A DNA stretch of 64,000 nucleotides from CAKZLS01 sp963786305 (GTDB lineage: Bacteria > Pseudomonadota > Alphaproteobacteria > Rhodospirillales > Defluviicoccaceae): assembly GCA_963786305.1 (NCBI GenBank), contig CAWAYL010000002.1, forward strand, positions 11,675-75,674. The letters are read 5' to 3'. A model generated the notes under the pieces. That model ran no database searches and was not told the DNA's origin. It worked only from the letters and a program-made list of their open reading frames with translations. Positions 7,622 through 16,495 of this stretch are shown here, in pieces. The number at the start of each line of letters is the position of its first letter. The first letter of the stretch is position 1. The position numbers and the translations under genes are program-made.

Positions 7622-8535
7622 GGCAGCGGCGGGGGCTCGAAGCCCAGGAGGTCAAGCGCCAGCACGACGTCGGAGGCCTCCGCGCCCAGGGGGGTCAACG
7701 GCGGCCGGATCTTCCGCCACGAATCGATGCCGCTGTGGCGCGCCATGATTTCCTTGAGGGCGGCGGTCAGCGGATAGGCGGAGATCGCCCGTCGCACCAG
7801 TGTCAGCCTGGCCTGCGCGCGCTCGGCCTGTTCCATGTCGCCGGCGGACCACGCGGCATGAACCTCGGCGGCAAGGGACACGCCAACATTGCAGACGGCG
7901 GTGATGCAACCGGCGCCGCCCTCCTTGAGCAACGGCAGAAGAAACTCGTCGGAACCGCTGATGACCGCAAAACCGGGAAACGTCTGGGTGTTGCGCACCA
8001 TGTTGTTGAAATCGCCGGAACTGTCCTTCATGCCGGCGATGGTGTCGGGATACTGCTTCAGCAGTCGCTCGATCAGAACCGGTCCGAGTTGCACGCCGGA
8101 CATCCGCGGAAAATGGTACAGGTAAACTTTCAGCCGGGCATCTCCGACCTGCTCGATGACCTCGGCGTAGGCGGCGAACACGCCATCATCGCTGACGTCC
8201 TTGTAATAGAACGGCGGCAACATCAAAACCCCGCCGGCGCCCAGTTCGACGGCCTTGCGAGTCAGCCGGACGGTGTCCGGAACCGCGCAGCATCCGGTCC
8301 CCGGAAGCAGCATATTGCCCGGGATACCGTCCTCGATGAGGTGATCCAGAAGCTCGATGCGCTCATCCACGGAGAACGAATTCGCTTCGCCGGTGGTGCC
8401 GAGGACCGCGAGGCCATGACATCCGTTGTCGACAAGCCAGCGGCAGTGTCGCGCCAATGCCGTCCGATCGGGAGAAAGCGATGCATCCAACGGCGTCAGA
8501 ACCGCCGTCATTACACCTCGGAGAGTTTCATTCAC
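7618..8535 (-). CDS. DapA/NAL-superfamily class I aldolase or synthase
   Basis: 305 residues with a complete dihydrodipicolinate synthase-family barrel. The nucleophile-side motif LGTTGEANSFSVDER, the catalytic Tyr region VYLYHFPRMSG and the Schiff-base Lys in IAGMKDSSGDF are all present. The classical DapA Tyr motif is YNVP; here it is YHFP, so the substrate is probably not aspartate semialdehyde. A lyase or aldolase acting on another 2-keto acid is more likely. No other lysine-biosynthesis gene is near, so I do not call it dapA. Intact, overlapping the YgjP gene by 4 nt. Confidence 0.85.
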   Translation of the reverse strand: MNETLRGVMTAVLTPLDASLSPDRTALARHCRWLVDNGCHGLAVLGTTGEANSFSVDERIELLDHLIEDGIPGNMLLPGTGCCAVPDTVRLTRKAVELGAGGVLMLPPFYYKDVSDDGVFAAYAEVIEQVGDARLKVYLYHFPRMSGVQLGPVLIERLLKQYPDTIAGMKDSSGDFNNMVRNTQTFPGFAVISGSDEFLLPLLKEGGAGCITAVCNVGVSLAAEVHAAWSAGDMEQAERAQARLTLVRRAISAYPLTAALKEIMARHSGIDSWRKIRPPLTPLGAEASDVVLALDLLGFEPPPLP

Positions 8536-8547
8536 GGCTCGTCGTCC

Positions 8548-9024
8548 TCACGCTGGCCAGGTCACGATGTGATGTTCGAGCGGACCGGCCCGATTTTCCG
8601 GGACCGCCCGGCCCCGTACCGAAGCGCCGGCGGCATGAACCGTCTCACGGTCTCCCGACACCAGGTAATGCCACCACGGCAGGTCCCGACCCTGGCCAAC
8701 CAGCCGGTAGGCGCACGTCGACGGCAGCCACCCAAGATCGGGAACGCTGTCGGCGGTGAGACTGACACAGTTCGGAACGAACCGCAGCCGCTGCTCATAG
8801 CGCGTGCAGCGGCACGTGTGCAGATTGAGCAGCCGGCAGGCGACGTTGGTGTGGCTGATCTCGCCGCTATCATCGTCTTCCAGTTTTTCCAGGCAGCACT
8901 TGCCGCATCCGTCGCAGAGCGATTCCCACTCCTCCGCGGTCATTTCCGCGAGCGTCTTCAGCTTCCAGAACGGGGTCTCGGACGCGGTCGAAGGGATCGA
9001 CATGCAAGCAAACTCCGGGTTCAT
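8548..9024 (-). CDS. YcgN-family cysteine cluster protein (UPF0260)
   Basis: About 150 residues. The signature is present: FWKLKTLAEMTAEEWESLCD, then CGKCCLEKLEDDDSGEI, then TNVACRLLNLHTCRCTRYEQR. The eight or so Cys residues suggest a metal cluster, but no function is established for the family. The start at 9024 is possible; ATG at 9003 (MSIPSTASETPFW) fits relatives better. It sits 12 nt upstream of the DapA-like gene and is probably co-transcribed. Confidence 0.88.
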   Translation of the reverse strand: MNPEFACMSIPSTASETPFWKLKTLAEMTAEEWESLCDGCGKCCLEKLEDDDSGEISHTNVACRLLNLHTCRCTRYEQRLRFVPNCVSLTADSVPDLGWLPSTCAYRLVGQGRDLPWWHYLVSGDRETVHAAGASVRGRAVPENRAGPLEHHIVTWPA

Positions 9025-9110
9025 GTCCCGTGCTGGGTGCGACGGCGCATGGTGAGAGCGAATGTCTCCTTTTTAACCGGTGGCGGTCAACCGGGAAGTC
9101 ATCGGATCCA

Positions 9111-10439
9111 TCAAGCCAGCGTCGCGGTTTCCGCGTCAATCAAGTGTACGAAAGATCCCATGACGCGGCCGGCGATCCGCCCGGCGGCGCCTATGTTCAG
9201 GCCGGCCGCGTTGGCGCACTGAAACAACGCGTGGCCCGGATCCTCGCGAACGATGCTCGCGTAATGAAACTCGTGGCCACGCAAGCGAGAGCCGGCGGGA
9301 CCCAATGGACAGTCGCTCGCGAGCGTAACCCGCCGATAGCCCAGGTGCAGCCGGCGGTCCGCGAACGACGTTTCCAATGGCAGCAAGCCGGCCATGCGAT
9401 GACGGCCGCCCGCGCCGTCCACCAACCCGTCCCCCAGAACCATATACCCGCCGCACTCGCCGAACACGGTTGCGCCGTCATCGGCCGACGCTCTCAGGGT
9501 GTCCATGAAGGTCGCGTTGGCGGCAAGGGTGCCGGCGTGGAGCTCCGGATAACCGCCCGGCAGATAGATGGCGTCGGCGTCGGCCGCGGGCGCCGCGTCG
9601 GCCAACGGCGAAAACGGATAGATCTCCGCCCCGGCGGTGCGCCAGCCCTCGATCACCAGGGGATAGGAAAACGCGAAGGCGGCATCTTCGGCGACGGCGA
9701 TCCTCTGGCCGAGGGGCGCAATCGGCGAAACGGGACCGGCGAACGGCCCTGCCCGCCCGGGATCGGCCAGGCGTTGCAAGGACGCGACGTCGATATGGCG
9801 TCCGATCATTGCGGCGGCATGTTCGAGAAACGTCTCCAGGTCCGGATGCTCGCGCGCCTGTACCAGCCCCAGGTGACGCTCCGGCAGAGCCAGGCGCGGT
9901 TCGCGCGGCAACCAGCCCAGGACCTCGATGTCGGGCACCGCGAGAGCGCAGGCTTCGCGGAGAATGTCGGCATGGCGCTCACCGCCGACGCGATTGAACA
10001 CCACGCCGGCGACGCGCACGCCCGGGCGGTGCATGGCGAAGCCGCGGAGCACCGCGGCCGCCGACGCCGCCTGAGCGCGAACGTCCATGACCAGCACCAC
10101 CGGCCATCCGGTGATTTCGGCCAGATCCGCGGTCGAGCCCTCCGTCACCGTGGCGCCGTCGAACAGCCCCATCACGCCCTCGCAGACGATCAGGTCCGCG
10201 TTCTCGCTCAGCGTCCGAGCGGCGGCGGCCAGGGTTTCCGGCCGCATCGCCCAGGGATCGAGATTGACGCACGGGCGGCCGCTGGCGGCGGCGTGAAAGG
10301 CCGGATCGATGTAATCGGGGCCGGTCTTGGCGGAGGCGACGGAAATCCCCGACGCCGCCAGATGCCGCAGCAGCCCGAGCGTAAACAGCGTCTTGCCGCT
10401 TCCCGAAGCGGGGGCGGCGACGATCAGGCCATCGGTCAA
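9111..10439 (-). CDS. cobB: Cobyrinic acid a,c-diamide synthase
   Basis: About 443 residues. An ATP-dependent amidotransferase that amidates the a and c side chains of (hydrogeno)byrinic acid using glutamine. The N-terminal P-loop domain has APASGSGKTLFTLG and KTGPDYIDPAFH. The C-terminal glutaminase domain has the nucleophile Cys in FGECGGYMVLG and the late His in GSFVHLID. I place the start at TTG 10439, whose TTGA overlaps the stop of the SCO gene. The open frame extends further upstream but there it is only a shadow of that gene. No frameshift. The equivalent name in the anaerobic nomenclature is CbiA. Confidence 0.9.
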   Translation of the reverse strand: MTDGLIVAAPASGSGKTLFTLGLLRHLAASGISVASAKTGPDYIDPAFHAAASGRPCVNLDPWAMRPETLAAAARTLSENADLIVCEGVMGLFDGATVTEGSTADLAEITGWPVVLVMDVRAQAASAAAVLRGFAMHRPGVRVAGVVFNRVGGERHADILREACALAVPDIEVLGWLPREPRLALPERHLGLVQAREHPDLETFLEHAAAMIGRHIDVASLQRLADPGRAGPFAGPVSPIAPLGQRIAVAEDAAFAFSYPLVIEGWRTAGAEIYPFSPLADAAPAADADAIYLPGGYPELHAGTLAANATFMDTLRASADDGATVFGECGGYMVLGDGLVDGAGGRHRMAGLLPLETSFADRRLHLGYRRVTLASDCPLGPAGSRLRGHEFHYASIVREDPGHALFQCANAAGLNIGAAGRIAGRVMGSFVHLIDAETATLA

Positions 10440-11099
10440 GCGCCGGCCTCGGCCATCACCTTGCGCATGCGCTCGGCCATCTCCTCGGGCGTGGCATCGT
10501 GGCTGAAGTGCTGCACGAACGTGCCGTCCGGGCCCATCATGAAGGTGATCGCCGTATGGTCCATCAGGTAGTTGTCCGGATCCGCCGTCTCTTCCTCGAC
10601 CTTGGCATAGTACACCCGATACGCCTTGGCCGCCGCCTTCACCTGCTCCTCGGATCCGGTGAGCGCCACCAGCCTGGGATGAAAGAATGTCGCGTATTCC
10701 TTCATATGGTCCACCGTATCGCGCTCGGGGTCGACGGTGATGAGGATCGGCACGACCTTTTCCGCCCGTTCGCCGAGCAAATCCATGGCTTCCGAGTTCC
10801 GGTTGAGCGCCGTCGGACAGACGTCGGGGCAAAAGGTATATCCGAAATACACCAGCATGTACCGGCCCTTGAAAGTCTCGTCGGTCACCGTTTCGCCGTT
10901 CTGATCGACAAGGGTAAACGCACCGCCGATCAAGGGCGACGTCGTGGTGACCGGTTCGCCGGCCGACTGGCTGTCGGGACCGAAGTAGAACCGCCCGACG
11001 AGCAGCCCGACGATCAACAGTCCGACGACCGCGAACGCCACGGCGATGCCGTTAATGCCGCCGCTCCTGGTTTTGCTCTGGTCTATCGTTCTTGCTCAC
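10436..11099 (-). CDS. SCO1/SenC-family copper chaperone (frameshift near the N-terminus)
   Basis: A thioredoxin-fold protein anchored by one N-terminal helix (FAVVGLLIVGLLVGRFYF). The Cu-binding motif is FGYTFCPDVCPTALN and the distal His is in MDHTAITFMMGPDG. SCO proteins deliver copper to the CuA site of cytochrome c oxidase or act as thiol reductases. The likely start is GTG at 11099, preceded by the strong Shine-Dalgarno AAGGAAGAG. It reads MSKNDRPEQNQER and then needs a one-base shift near 11055 to join GGINGIAVAFAVVG. The open frame alone begins at 11041. It overlaps cobB by 4 nt, an odd location inside a B12 cluster. Confidence 0.88.
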
Positions 11100-11135
11100 G
11101 ATCTCTTCCTTCCACCATTTCTGATTATGTAGCGC

Positions 11136-11910
11136 TCACGCGACCACGCGCCAAGCCAGGTAGGTCAGCGCCGCCGCATTGAACACCATCAGCGCGGGCG
11201 TTATCGCCCGCCACCAGTCCCTGCCAGCGCTGACCGGCCACGTGGCCCGCGAGGCCGACGGCCAACAGGGCCGGAACCGTGCCCAGCGCGAAGGCGATCA
11301 TGGCGAAGGCGCCCGTCAACGGATCGCCGCTCGCCGCCGCCGCCGCCAGCGCCCCATAGAGCAGGCCGCACGGCAGGAACCCCAGCATCAGTCCCAGGGC
11401 GTAGCCGCGGAACCCCACCGGCCGCGCGAACAACGGCCGCGCCCACCGGCCCGACATGGCGCGACCACCAGCTTTCGCCGCCGCTCCGCAGCCACGGCAG
11501 GAAGACACCGAGCCGTTGCGCCGCATAGCCGAGGAAGAACAGCGCCGCCACGATCAGCAGCACCGCCGACAGCCACTTGAGCCCGGTAACATCGATGAAA
11601 CCGCCGGCAAGCAAGGCGGCCAGCGGCGCCCAACCCGGCATAGGTCGTTGCCCGCCCGAGATGATAGGGCACCAGCGCCGCGCCGGAGAGCCGATGAAAC
11701 TCCCGCATGTCCGAGGCCGGCCGGGCTTCGAGCCGGGCGACGGTCTGAGCGAGGACGAACGGACCGCACATGCCGACGCAGTGGGTGGCGCTGCCCACCA
11801 GTCCCGCCATGAACAGACTGGCTCAGCAGCCCGCCGTGCTCGACGGTCACGGCCCGGCAATGCGCCAGGCCGGCGGCCAGCATATTGATAAGGAGTGCTT
11901 CCTGGTCCAC
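11136..11910 (-). CDS. UreH/SafE-like membrane protein, cytochrome oxidase assembly type (several frameshifts)
   Basis: Pieces in three frames join into one polytopic protein of about 258 residues. They read MDQEALLINMLAAGLA, then MAGLVGSATHCVGMCGPFVLA with the conserved Cys pair, then GLKWLSAVLLIVAALFFLGY, then GYALGLMLGFLPCGLLYGAL with FAMIAFALGTVPALLAVGLA, ending FNAAALTYLAWRVVA before the stop at 11136-11138. This is the TauE/SafE (UreH) group found with cbb3 oxidase and copper-handling genes. Its position just upstream of the SCO gene fits a copper or haem-copper oxidase maturation role. At least three indels lie near 11800, 11620 and 11460, with another near 11220. Confidence 0.75.
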
Positions 11911-12040
11911 GATACTATCGCAACCGCGTTCCGATCCCGCCTGAGGGGACGCGGAGCCTATATATTAGAATGTTGAACTATATGCACCGCAGCAAAATAC
12001 AGCAAGCACTCACCCCGATGAAGGGGTTACAGTCAAATTC

Positions 12041-13147
12041 ATGAACGACGAGAAACCTGACGGCCGCTGCGGCGGGGCTGGACCACCGGAACATGCGCGA
12101 CGGCCGCCGCCACCGCCGCCTATCGAAGCGCTGCTCACGGGAGCCTTCCCGGAGGCCGTGACCGTGCTGCTGCCCCGGGGCGGCACCGCGACGCTGCCGC
12201 TTGTCGCGGACCGAACGCACCGATGGCCGGGCGAGCGCGGGCGTGATCAAGGACGCCGGCGACGATCCCGACGTCACCCACGGCGCCGAAGTGGTCGCCA
12301 CCGTCGCCCTCGGCCCGCCGGGCTCCGGCGTCACCTTCCGGGCGGGCGAAGGGGTGGGCGTGGTGACCCTGCCGGGTCTGCCCGTGCCGGTCGGCGAACC
12401 GGCCATCAACCCGAGCCCGCGGCGGATGATCCGCGACGCGCTCGCGAGCGTGGCCGATCACTGCGGCGTTGCGGCCGACGTGGTGGTCACGGTGTCCATT
12501 CCCGGCGGCGAAGCGCTGGCGGAAAAGACCCTGAACGGCCGGCTCGGGATCCAGGGCGGGCTTTCGGTGCTGGGAACGACCGGCATCGTGGTTCCCTTTT
12601 CCTGCGCCGCGTGGGTGCATTCCATTCACCGGGGCATCGACGTCGCCCGCGCGTCGGGCATCGATCACGTGGCCGCCGCCACCGGCAGCACGTCGGAAGC
12701 CGGCGTTCAGCGTCTCTATGGTCTGCCGGATCGGGCGCTGATCGACATGGGCGATTTCGTCGGCGGAACGCTCAAGTATCTGCGCACGCATCCGCTGCCG
12801 CGCCTGAGCATCGCCGGCGGCTTCGCCAAGATGGTCAAGCTGGCCCAGGGCAACCTGTTTCTCCATTCCGTCCAAATCGCGGGTCGATATGGACCGGCTG
12901 GCGGACGATCTCGCGGCGCTCGGCGCGTCCGGCGGCGGCGGTGAACGAGGCCCGGGGCGCCAACACCGCCGCGCAGGTCCTGACCATCGCCGGCGGCGAA
13001 GGCGTGCCGCTGGCCGACGTCGTCGCGCGCGGCGCGCTCAGCGTGGCCCGAGCGACCCTGGACGCCGAGTGCGAGGTCGAGGTTCTGGTGTTCGACCGCG
13101 CCGGCCAGCTCATCGGCCGCGCCGATGCCGGGACCGATGCCGGCTAA
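12041..13147 (+). CDS. cbiD: Cobalt-precorrin-5B C1-methyltransferase CbiD (frameshifted)
   Basis: SAM-dependent C1 methylation of the corrin ring in the CbiD branch. The N-terminal motif GWTTGTCATAAA is readable at about 12062-12100 in a shifted frame. It is followed by FPEAVTVLLPRGGTATLPL, and then the long core from 12201 with GVGVVTLPGLPVPVGEPAIN, PRRMIRDAL, STSEAGVQRLYGL and GGFAKMVKLAQGN. The C-terminal segment NTAAQVLTIAGGEGVPLADV returns to the first frame. Indels lie near 12060, 12100, 12210 and 12870. About 369 residues, typical of CbiD. It is divergent from the SafE gene and overlaps cobK by 11-23 nt. Its presence replaces CobF of the classical aerobic pathway. Confidence 0.9.
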   Translation: MNDEKPDGRCGGAGPPEHARRPPPPPPIEALLTGAFPEAVTVLLPRGGTATLPLVADRTHRWPGERGRDQGRRRRSRRHPRRRSGRHRRPRPAGLRRHLPGGRRGGRGDPAGSARAGRRTGHQPEPAADDPRRARERGRSLRRCGRRGGHGVHSRRRSAGGKDPERPARDPGRAFGAGNDRHRGSLFLRRVGAFHSPGHRRRPRVGHRSRGRRHRQHVGSRRSASLWSAGSGADRHGRFRRRNAQVSAHASAAAPEHRRRLRQDGQAGPGQPVSPFRPNRGSIWTGWRTISRRSARPAAAVNEARGANTAAQVLTIAGGEGVPLADVVARGALSVARATLDAECEVEVLVFDRAGQLIGRADAGTDAG

Positions 13148-13898
13148 GCGCCTGTTGATCCTCGGCGGCACCACCGAGGCCGCCGAACTGGCGCACCGCG
13201 TCATCGACGATTTCGCCGATCGCGTGGACGTGATCAGCTCGCTGGCCGGCCGGCTCCAGCCGATCACGGACGTTGCCCGGTCAGACGCGGGTCGGCGGTT
13301 TCGGCGGAACGCCGGGCATCATCGAGTACCTCGGAAGCGCAAAGATCGATATGGTCGTCGACGCGACCCATCCGTTCGCCCGCAACATCTCCGATCAGGC
13401 GGCGGCGGCCTGCGTCATCGCCGGCGTGCCTCAGTTGCTCGTGGCGCGCCCGCCGTGGCGCCCCGCGCCCGGCGATCGGTGGCTGGAGGTGGACAGCTTC
13501 GACCAGGCGGCCGAAGTGCTTCCACGGGTCGGCGGCGCGGGTGTTCCTCACGACGGGTCCCGGAATGCTGCAAGCGTTCTCCGGCATCGCCGCCGTGTGG
13601 TTCCTGGTCCGCATGTTCCAGCCGCCGGTGGGCGTGCTGCCGCTGATCCGCTATTCCATCGTCACCGCCCGGCCGCCCTTCACGGTGGAGCGCGAACGCG
13701 CGCTGTTCCGCGAGCACGGCATCGACACGCTGGTCACCAAGCAGAGCGGCGGTCCCACGGACGCCAAGCTGACCGCCGCCCGCGACGCCGGCGCCAAGGT
13801 GGTGATGATCCGCCGCCCGCCGCCGCCGCCCGAGCGTGACGCGGGTAGAGACGGTGGACCAGGCGGTGGCGTGGATCGGCCGGCAAGTCGATGAGTGA
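13125..13898 (+). CDS. cobK: Precorrin-6A reductase CobK (frameshifted)
   Basis: NAD(P)H-dependent reduction of precorrin-6A. Starts MPAKRLLILGGTTEAAELAH (ATG 13137, or 13125), continues in a second frame with GTPGIIEYLGSAKIDMVVDATHPFARNISDQ and in a third with LTTGPGMLQAF and HGIDTLVTKQSGGPTDAKLTAARD, a typical CobK/CbiJ C-terminal motif. The last codons read TRVETVDQAVAWIGRQVDE before TGA at 13896-13898. Indels lie near 13275, 13545 and 13840. The start overlaps the 3' end of cbiD, and the stop nearly meets the convergent cobM. Confidence 0.9.
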
Positions 13899-13904
13899 GC
13901 CCGC

Positions 13905-14663
13905 TCAGGCTTTTGGGCGCAGCACATGGTGGTGGTCGGCGGCATAGAGCCGGCTGTCGTCGAAGGCCGTGGGGTCGAGAACCCGGCCGACGAGGATCAG
14001 CGCGGTGCGGGTGATGCCGGCGGCCTTCACCTGGGCTCGGATATCGGCCAGGGTGCCGCGAATGATCTGCTGGTCCGGCCAGCTTGCGCGGTACAGCACC
14101 GCGACCGGACAGTCCTCGCCGTAATGCGGGGTGAGCGACCGGACCACGTTGGCGAGGTTGGTCACCGACAGATGGATGGCCAGCGTCGCCCGGCTGGCGC
14201 CGAGAACGTCGAGGCTCTCGGTCTCCGGCATGGACGAACTGCGCGTCGACGTGCGCGTCAGCACGATGGTCTGACTGATCCCCGGCAGGGTGAACTCGGT
14301 TTTCAGCGCCGCGGCGGCGGCCGCGTAGGCCGGGACGCCCGGTGTCACCTCATAGCCAATGCCGAGATCGTCGAGCCGGCGCATCTGTTCGGCGATGGCG
14401 CCGTACAGCGATGGATCGCCCGAATGGACCCGGGCGACGTCGTGCCCGGCCGCATTCGCCGCTTCCATCTCGGCGATGATCTCGTCGAGATGCAGCGGCG
14501 CCGTGTCGATCACCTTCGCTTCCGCCGGCGCTTCCGCCACCACGTCGCGCGGCACCAGCGACCCGGCGTACAGCACCACCGGACAGCGCCGGATCAGATT
14601 GAGCCCCCTGACGGTGATCAGGTCGGGCGCGCCCGGCCCGGCGCCGATGAAGTGCACGGTCAT
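13905..14663 (-). CDS. cobM: Precorrin-4 C11-methyltransferase
   Basis: Intact, 252 residues. SAM-dependent methylation at C11 of precorrin-4. The SAM-binding loop HFIGAGPGAPDLITVRG is at the N-terminus, followed by the family motifs VVLYAGSLVP, VARVHSGDPSLYGA and YEVTPGVPAYAAAAAAL, and SQTIVLTRTSTRSSSMPE. A good Shine-Dalgarno (GGAGGG) precedes the ATG at 14663. It overlaps the end of cobJ by 4 nt, so cobJ and cobM are co-translated. Confidence 0.95.
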   Translation of the reverse strand: MTVHFIGAGPGAPDLITVRGLNLIRRCPVVLYAGSLVPRDVVAEAPAEAKVIDTAPLHLDEIIAEMEAANAAGHDVARVHSGDPSLYGAIAEQMRRLDDLGIGYEVTPGVPAYAAAAAALKTEFTLPGISQTIVLTRTSTRSSSMPETESLDVLGASRATLAIHLSVTNLANVVRSLTPHYGEDCPVAVLYRASWPDQQIIRGTLADIRAQVKAAGITRTALILVGRVLDPTAFDDSRLYAADHHHVLRPKA

Positions 14664-15529
14664 CGGCCGCCCTCCTTGACCAGCGACGACGCGGCGATGC
14701 TCCTGGCGCTTCTTCTCGTAACCGCGCGGCGTGTAGACCCAGCGGTTGACGCCGCGCTCGATGAGCGCGGCTCTGGCTGTTGCCCACCAGGACCATGGTC
14801 AGCATGTCGGCGCGCGCCGGTTCCAGTTCGTCGAGGCGGATGACCTCGATCCGTTCGCCCTCGCGCCCGAGGTTGCGGGCCAGCACGACCGGCGTATGGG
14901 CCGGCCGGCCGGTAAGCAGGATATCGCGCGCTGTCGCGAGATGGGTCCGCCGGCGTTTCGAGACGGGGTTGTAGAAGCGCCACCACGAAATCGCCGTCGG
15001 CCGCGGCCTTCAGGCGCCGCTCGATGGCCGGCCACGGCGTCAGCAGATCCGAAAGCGAGATGGCGCAGAAATCGTGGCCGGTGGGCGCGCCGATGCGGGA
15101 CGCCGCGGCCTGGAAAGCGGAAACCCCCGGCGTCACCGAGAGCGCCACCCGGTTCCACGCGGGGTTGTCGTCATGGTCGAGCACCTCGAACGCCAGCGCC
15201 GCCAGCCCGTAGACGCCGGCGTCGCCCGAACTGACCAGCGCCACCGATCGACCCTCGGCCGCGAGCTCGAACGCCCGGCGCACCCGGTCTTCTTCCTGCG
15301 ACAGCTCCGACATGTGGCGTGTCTTGCCGTCGATGGCGTCGGCGATCAGATCGAGATAGAGGCCATATCCCACCACGTCGCTGGCCTCGGCCAGGGCCCG
15401 GCTTGCGTCCGGCGTCCGCCACGCTGCGCTGCCCGGTCCGATGCCGACGACGGTGAGCCGGCCCCGGGCGCTGCCCGACGGCGGCGGGATCGATCGCTCC
15501 AGGGGCGCGGGCGACCGCGCAGGTGGCAC
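14660..15529 (-). CDS. cobJ: Precorrin-3B C17-methyltransferase domain CobJ (frameshifted, probably C-terminal part of a fusion)
   Basis: The SAM loop LTVVGIGPGSAAWRTPDASR, then VVGYGLYLDLIADAI, VALVSSGDAGVYGLAAL and VTPGVSAFQAAASRIGAPTGHDFCAISLSDLLTPW identify CobJ/CbiH, which methylates C17 during ring contraction. After an indel near 14960 the frame changes to one reading VVLARNLGREGERIEVIRLDEL and TMVLVGNSQSR. A second shift near 14780 gives the typical terminal segment RWVYTPRGYEKK. A GTG at 15529 could start an independent protein. The CbiG reading frame upstream has no stop before this domain, so CbiG and CobJ look fused, as is known in other alphaproteobacteria. Confidence 0.88.
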   Translation of the reverse strand: MPPARSPAPLERSIPPPSGSARGRLTVVGIGPGSAAWRTPDASRALAEASDVVGYGLYLDLIADAIDGKTRHMSELSQEEDRVRRAFELAAEGRSVALVSSGDAGVYGLAALAFEVLDHDDNPAWNRVALSVTPGVSAFQAAASRIGAPTGHDFCAISLSDLLTPWPAIERRLKAAADGDFVVALLQPRLETPADPSRDSARYPAYRPAGPYAGRAGPQPRARGRTDRGHPPRRTGTGARRHADHGPGGQQPEPRSSSAASTAGSTRRAVTRRSARSIAASSLVKEGGR

Positions 15530-16495
15530 GTTTCGATCGCGTCTTCTCGACGATCAGCGACGCTTCCGCCCCGCCGGCGGCCAGCGCCGCGCCCTCCGCC
15601 ACCCCCGGACATCCCACTTCGCGGTAGACGACCTCGGAGGGATTTTCAGCCGGGGCGCCTCGGCGTTGAGGTCCTCGGCGGTGAAGAACCGGGCGGGGAC
15701 GCCGAGAGCATGGGCCACGGCGTGCACCGCCGCTTCGTCGGCCTTGACGTCGATGGACGCGACGCACGCCACCGCGCCGGCGGCCAGCCGGTGGTCGGCC
15801 AGGGTCCGCGTCACCAGGTCCGTCAATTCGTCGGGCGACACGCCGCGCTCGCAGCCGACACCCACCGCCAGCACCGGCGGATGCAGAACCAGGTCCGCGC
15901 TCGCCTCCTGGTCCACCCGGTCGGTGACCCGGACGGCGCGGTCGCCATGTTCGGCAAAAGACGCATCGGACTCGGTCAGCCAGCGCGCATCGCCGGCTTC
16001 GACGCGGAGCGCGACGGGATCTCCGGCGAGCAATGCCGCCGTCACGTCCTTGACGGCGGACGGGTTGGCGATGCGCCAGCCGGGCGGCGGGTCGTCCAGG
16101 CTCAGCCCGAATCGGATGTCGCCGCCGGTCGTGATGGCGGCGGTTCCGCCCGTGGACGCCGCGATGGCGCGGGCCAGCCGGTTGGCGCCGTGATGGCCAC
16201 CGAGCAGCGGGATGGCGCTGCTTCCGTTCTCGGCGACGCAGACCACCGGCGGTTCGATCGTCTTGTCGCGCAGCAGCGGCGCCAGCGCCCGGATGACGAT
16301 CCCGGCGGCGCACAGCGCGACGATGGGGACACCGTCGGAGAACAAGGCGCGGAGATGGTCCATGGTCTCGGAGAACGTGACGTCCGCATCCTCGGTGCGG
16401 CCCGCCAGACCATGGATGCGGCTCTCCGGCAACAGCGGCTTCAGGCGCCGCGCCAGGTCCATGCCGCCCGCGCCGAGCGCGATCAGCGCCGCGCC
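15525..16495 (-). CDS. cbiG: CbiG, cobalt-precorrin-5A hydrolase-like domain
   Basis: CbiG opens the delta-lactone of (cobalt-)precorrin-5A. The N-terminal half reads ALIALGAGGMDLARRLKPLL and CAAGIVIRALAPLL, then VVCVAENGSSAIPLLGGHHGANRLAR. The C-terminal CobE/CbiG_C half reads LAVGVGCERGVSPDELTDLV and CVASIDVKADEAAVHAVAHAL, then RFFTAEDLNAEAPRL, continuing in a second frame with VYREVGCPGVAEGAALAAGG and LIVEKTRSKRATCAVA. There is no start codon between the end of CobI and AALIALG, and no stop in this frame, so the domain appears joined to CobI on one side and to CobJ on the other. An indel lies near 15640. Confidence 0.88.

Noticed and set aside
10440..10832. N-terminal extension of CobB in the same open frame
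   Set aside because: The extension is composed of Arg/Gly/His-rich residues and is the antisense-frame shadow of the SCO gene; CobB homology starts right after TTG 10439.
11911..12040. Cobalamin riboswitch upstream of cbiD
   Set aside because: The 130-bp gap has no recognisable B12-box or the surrounding conserved helices, and it is too short for the full element.
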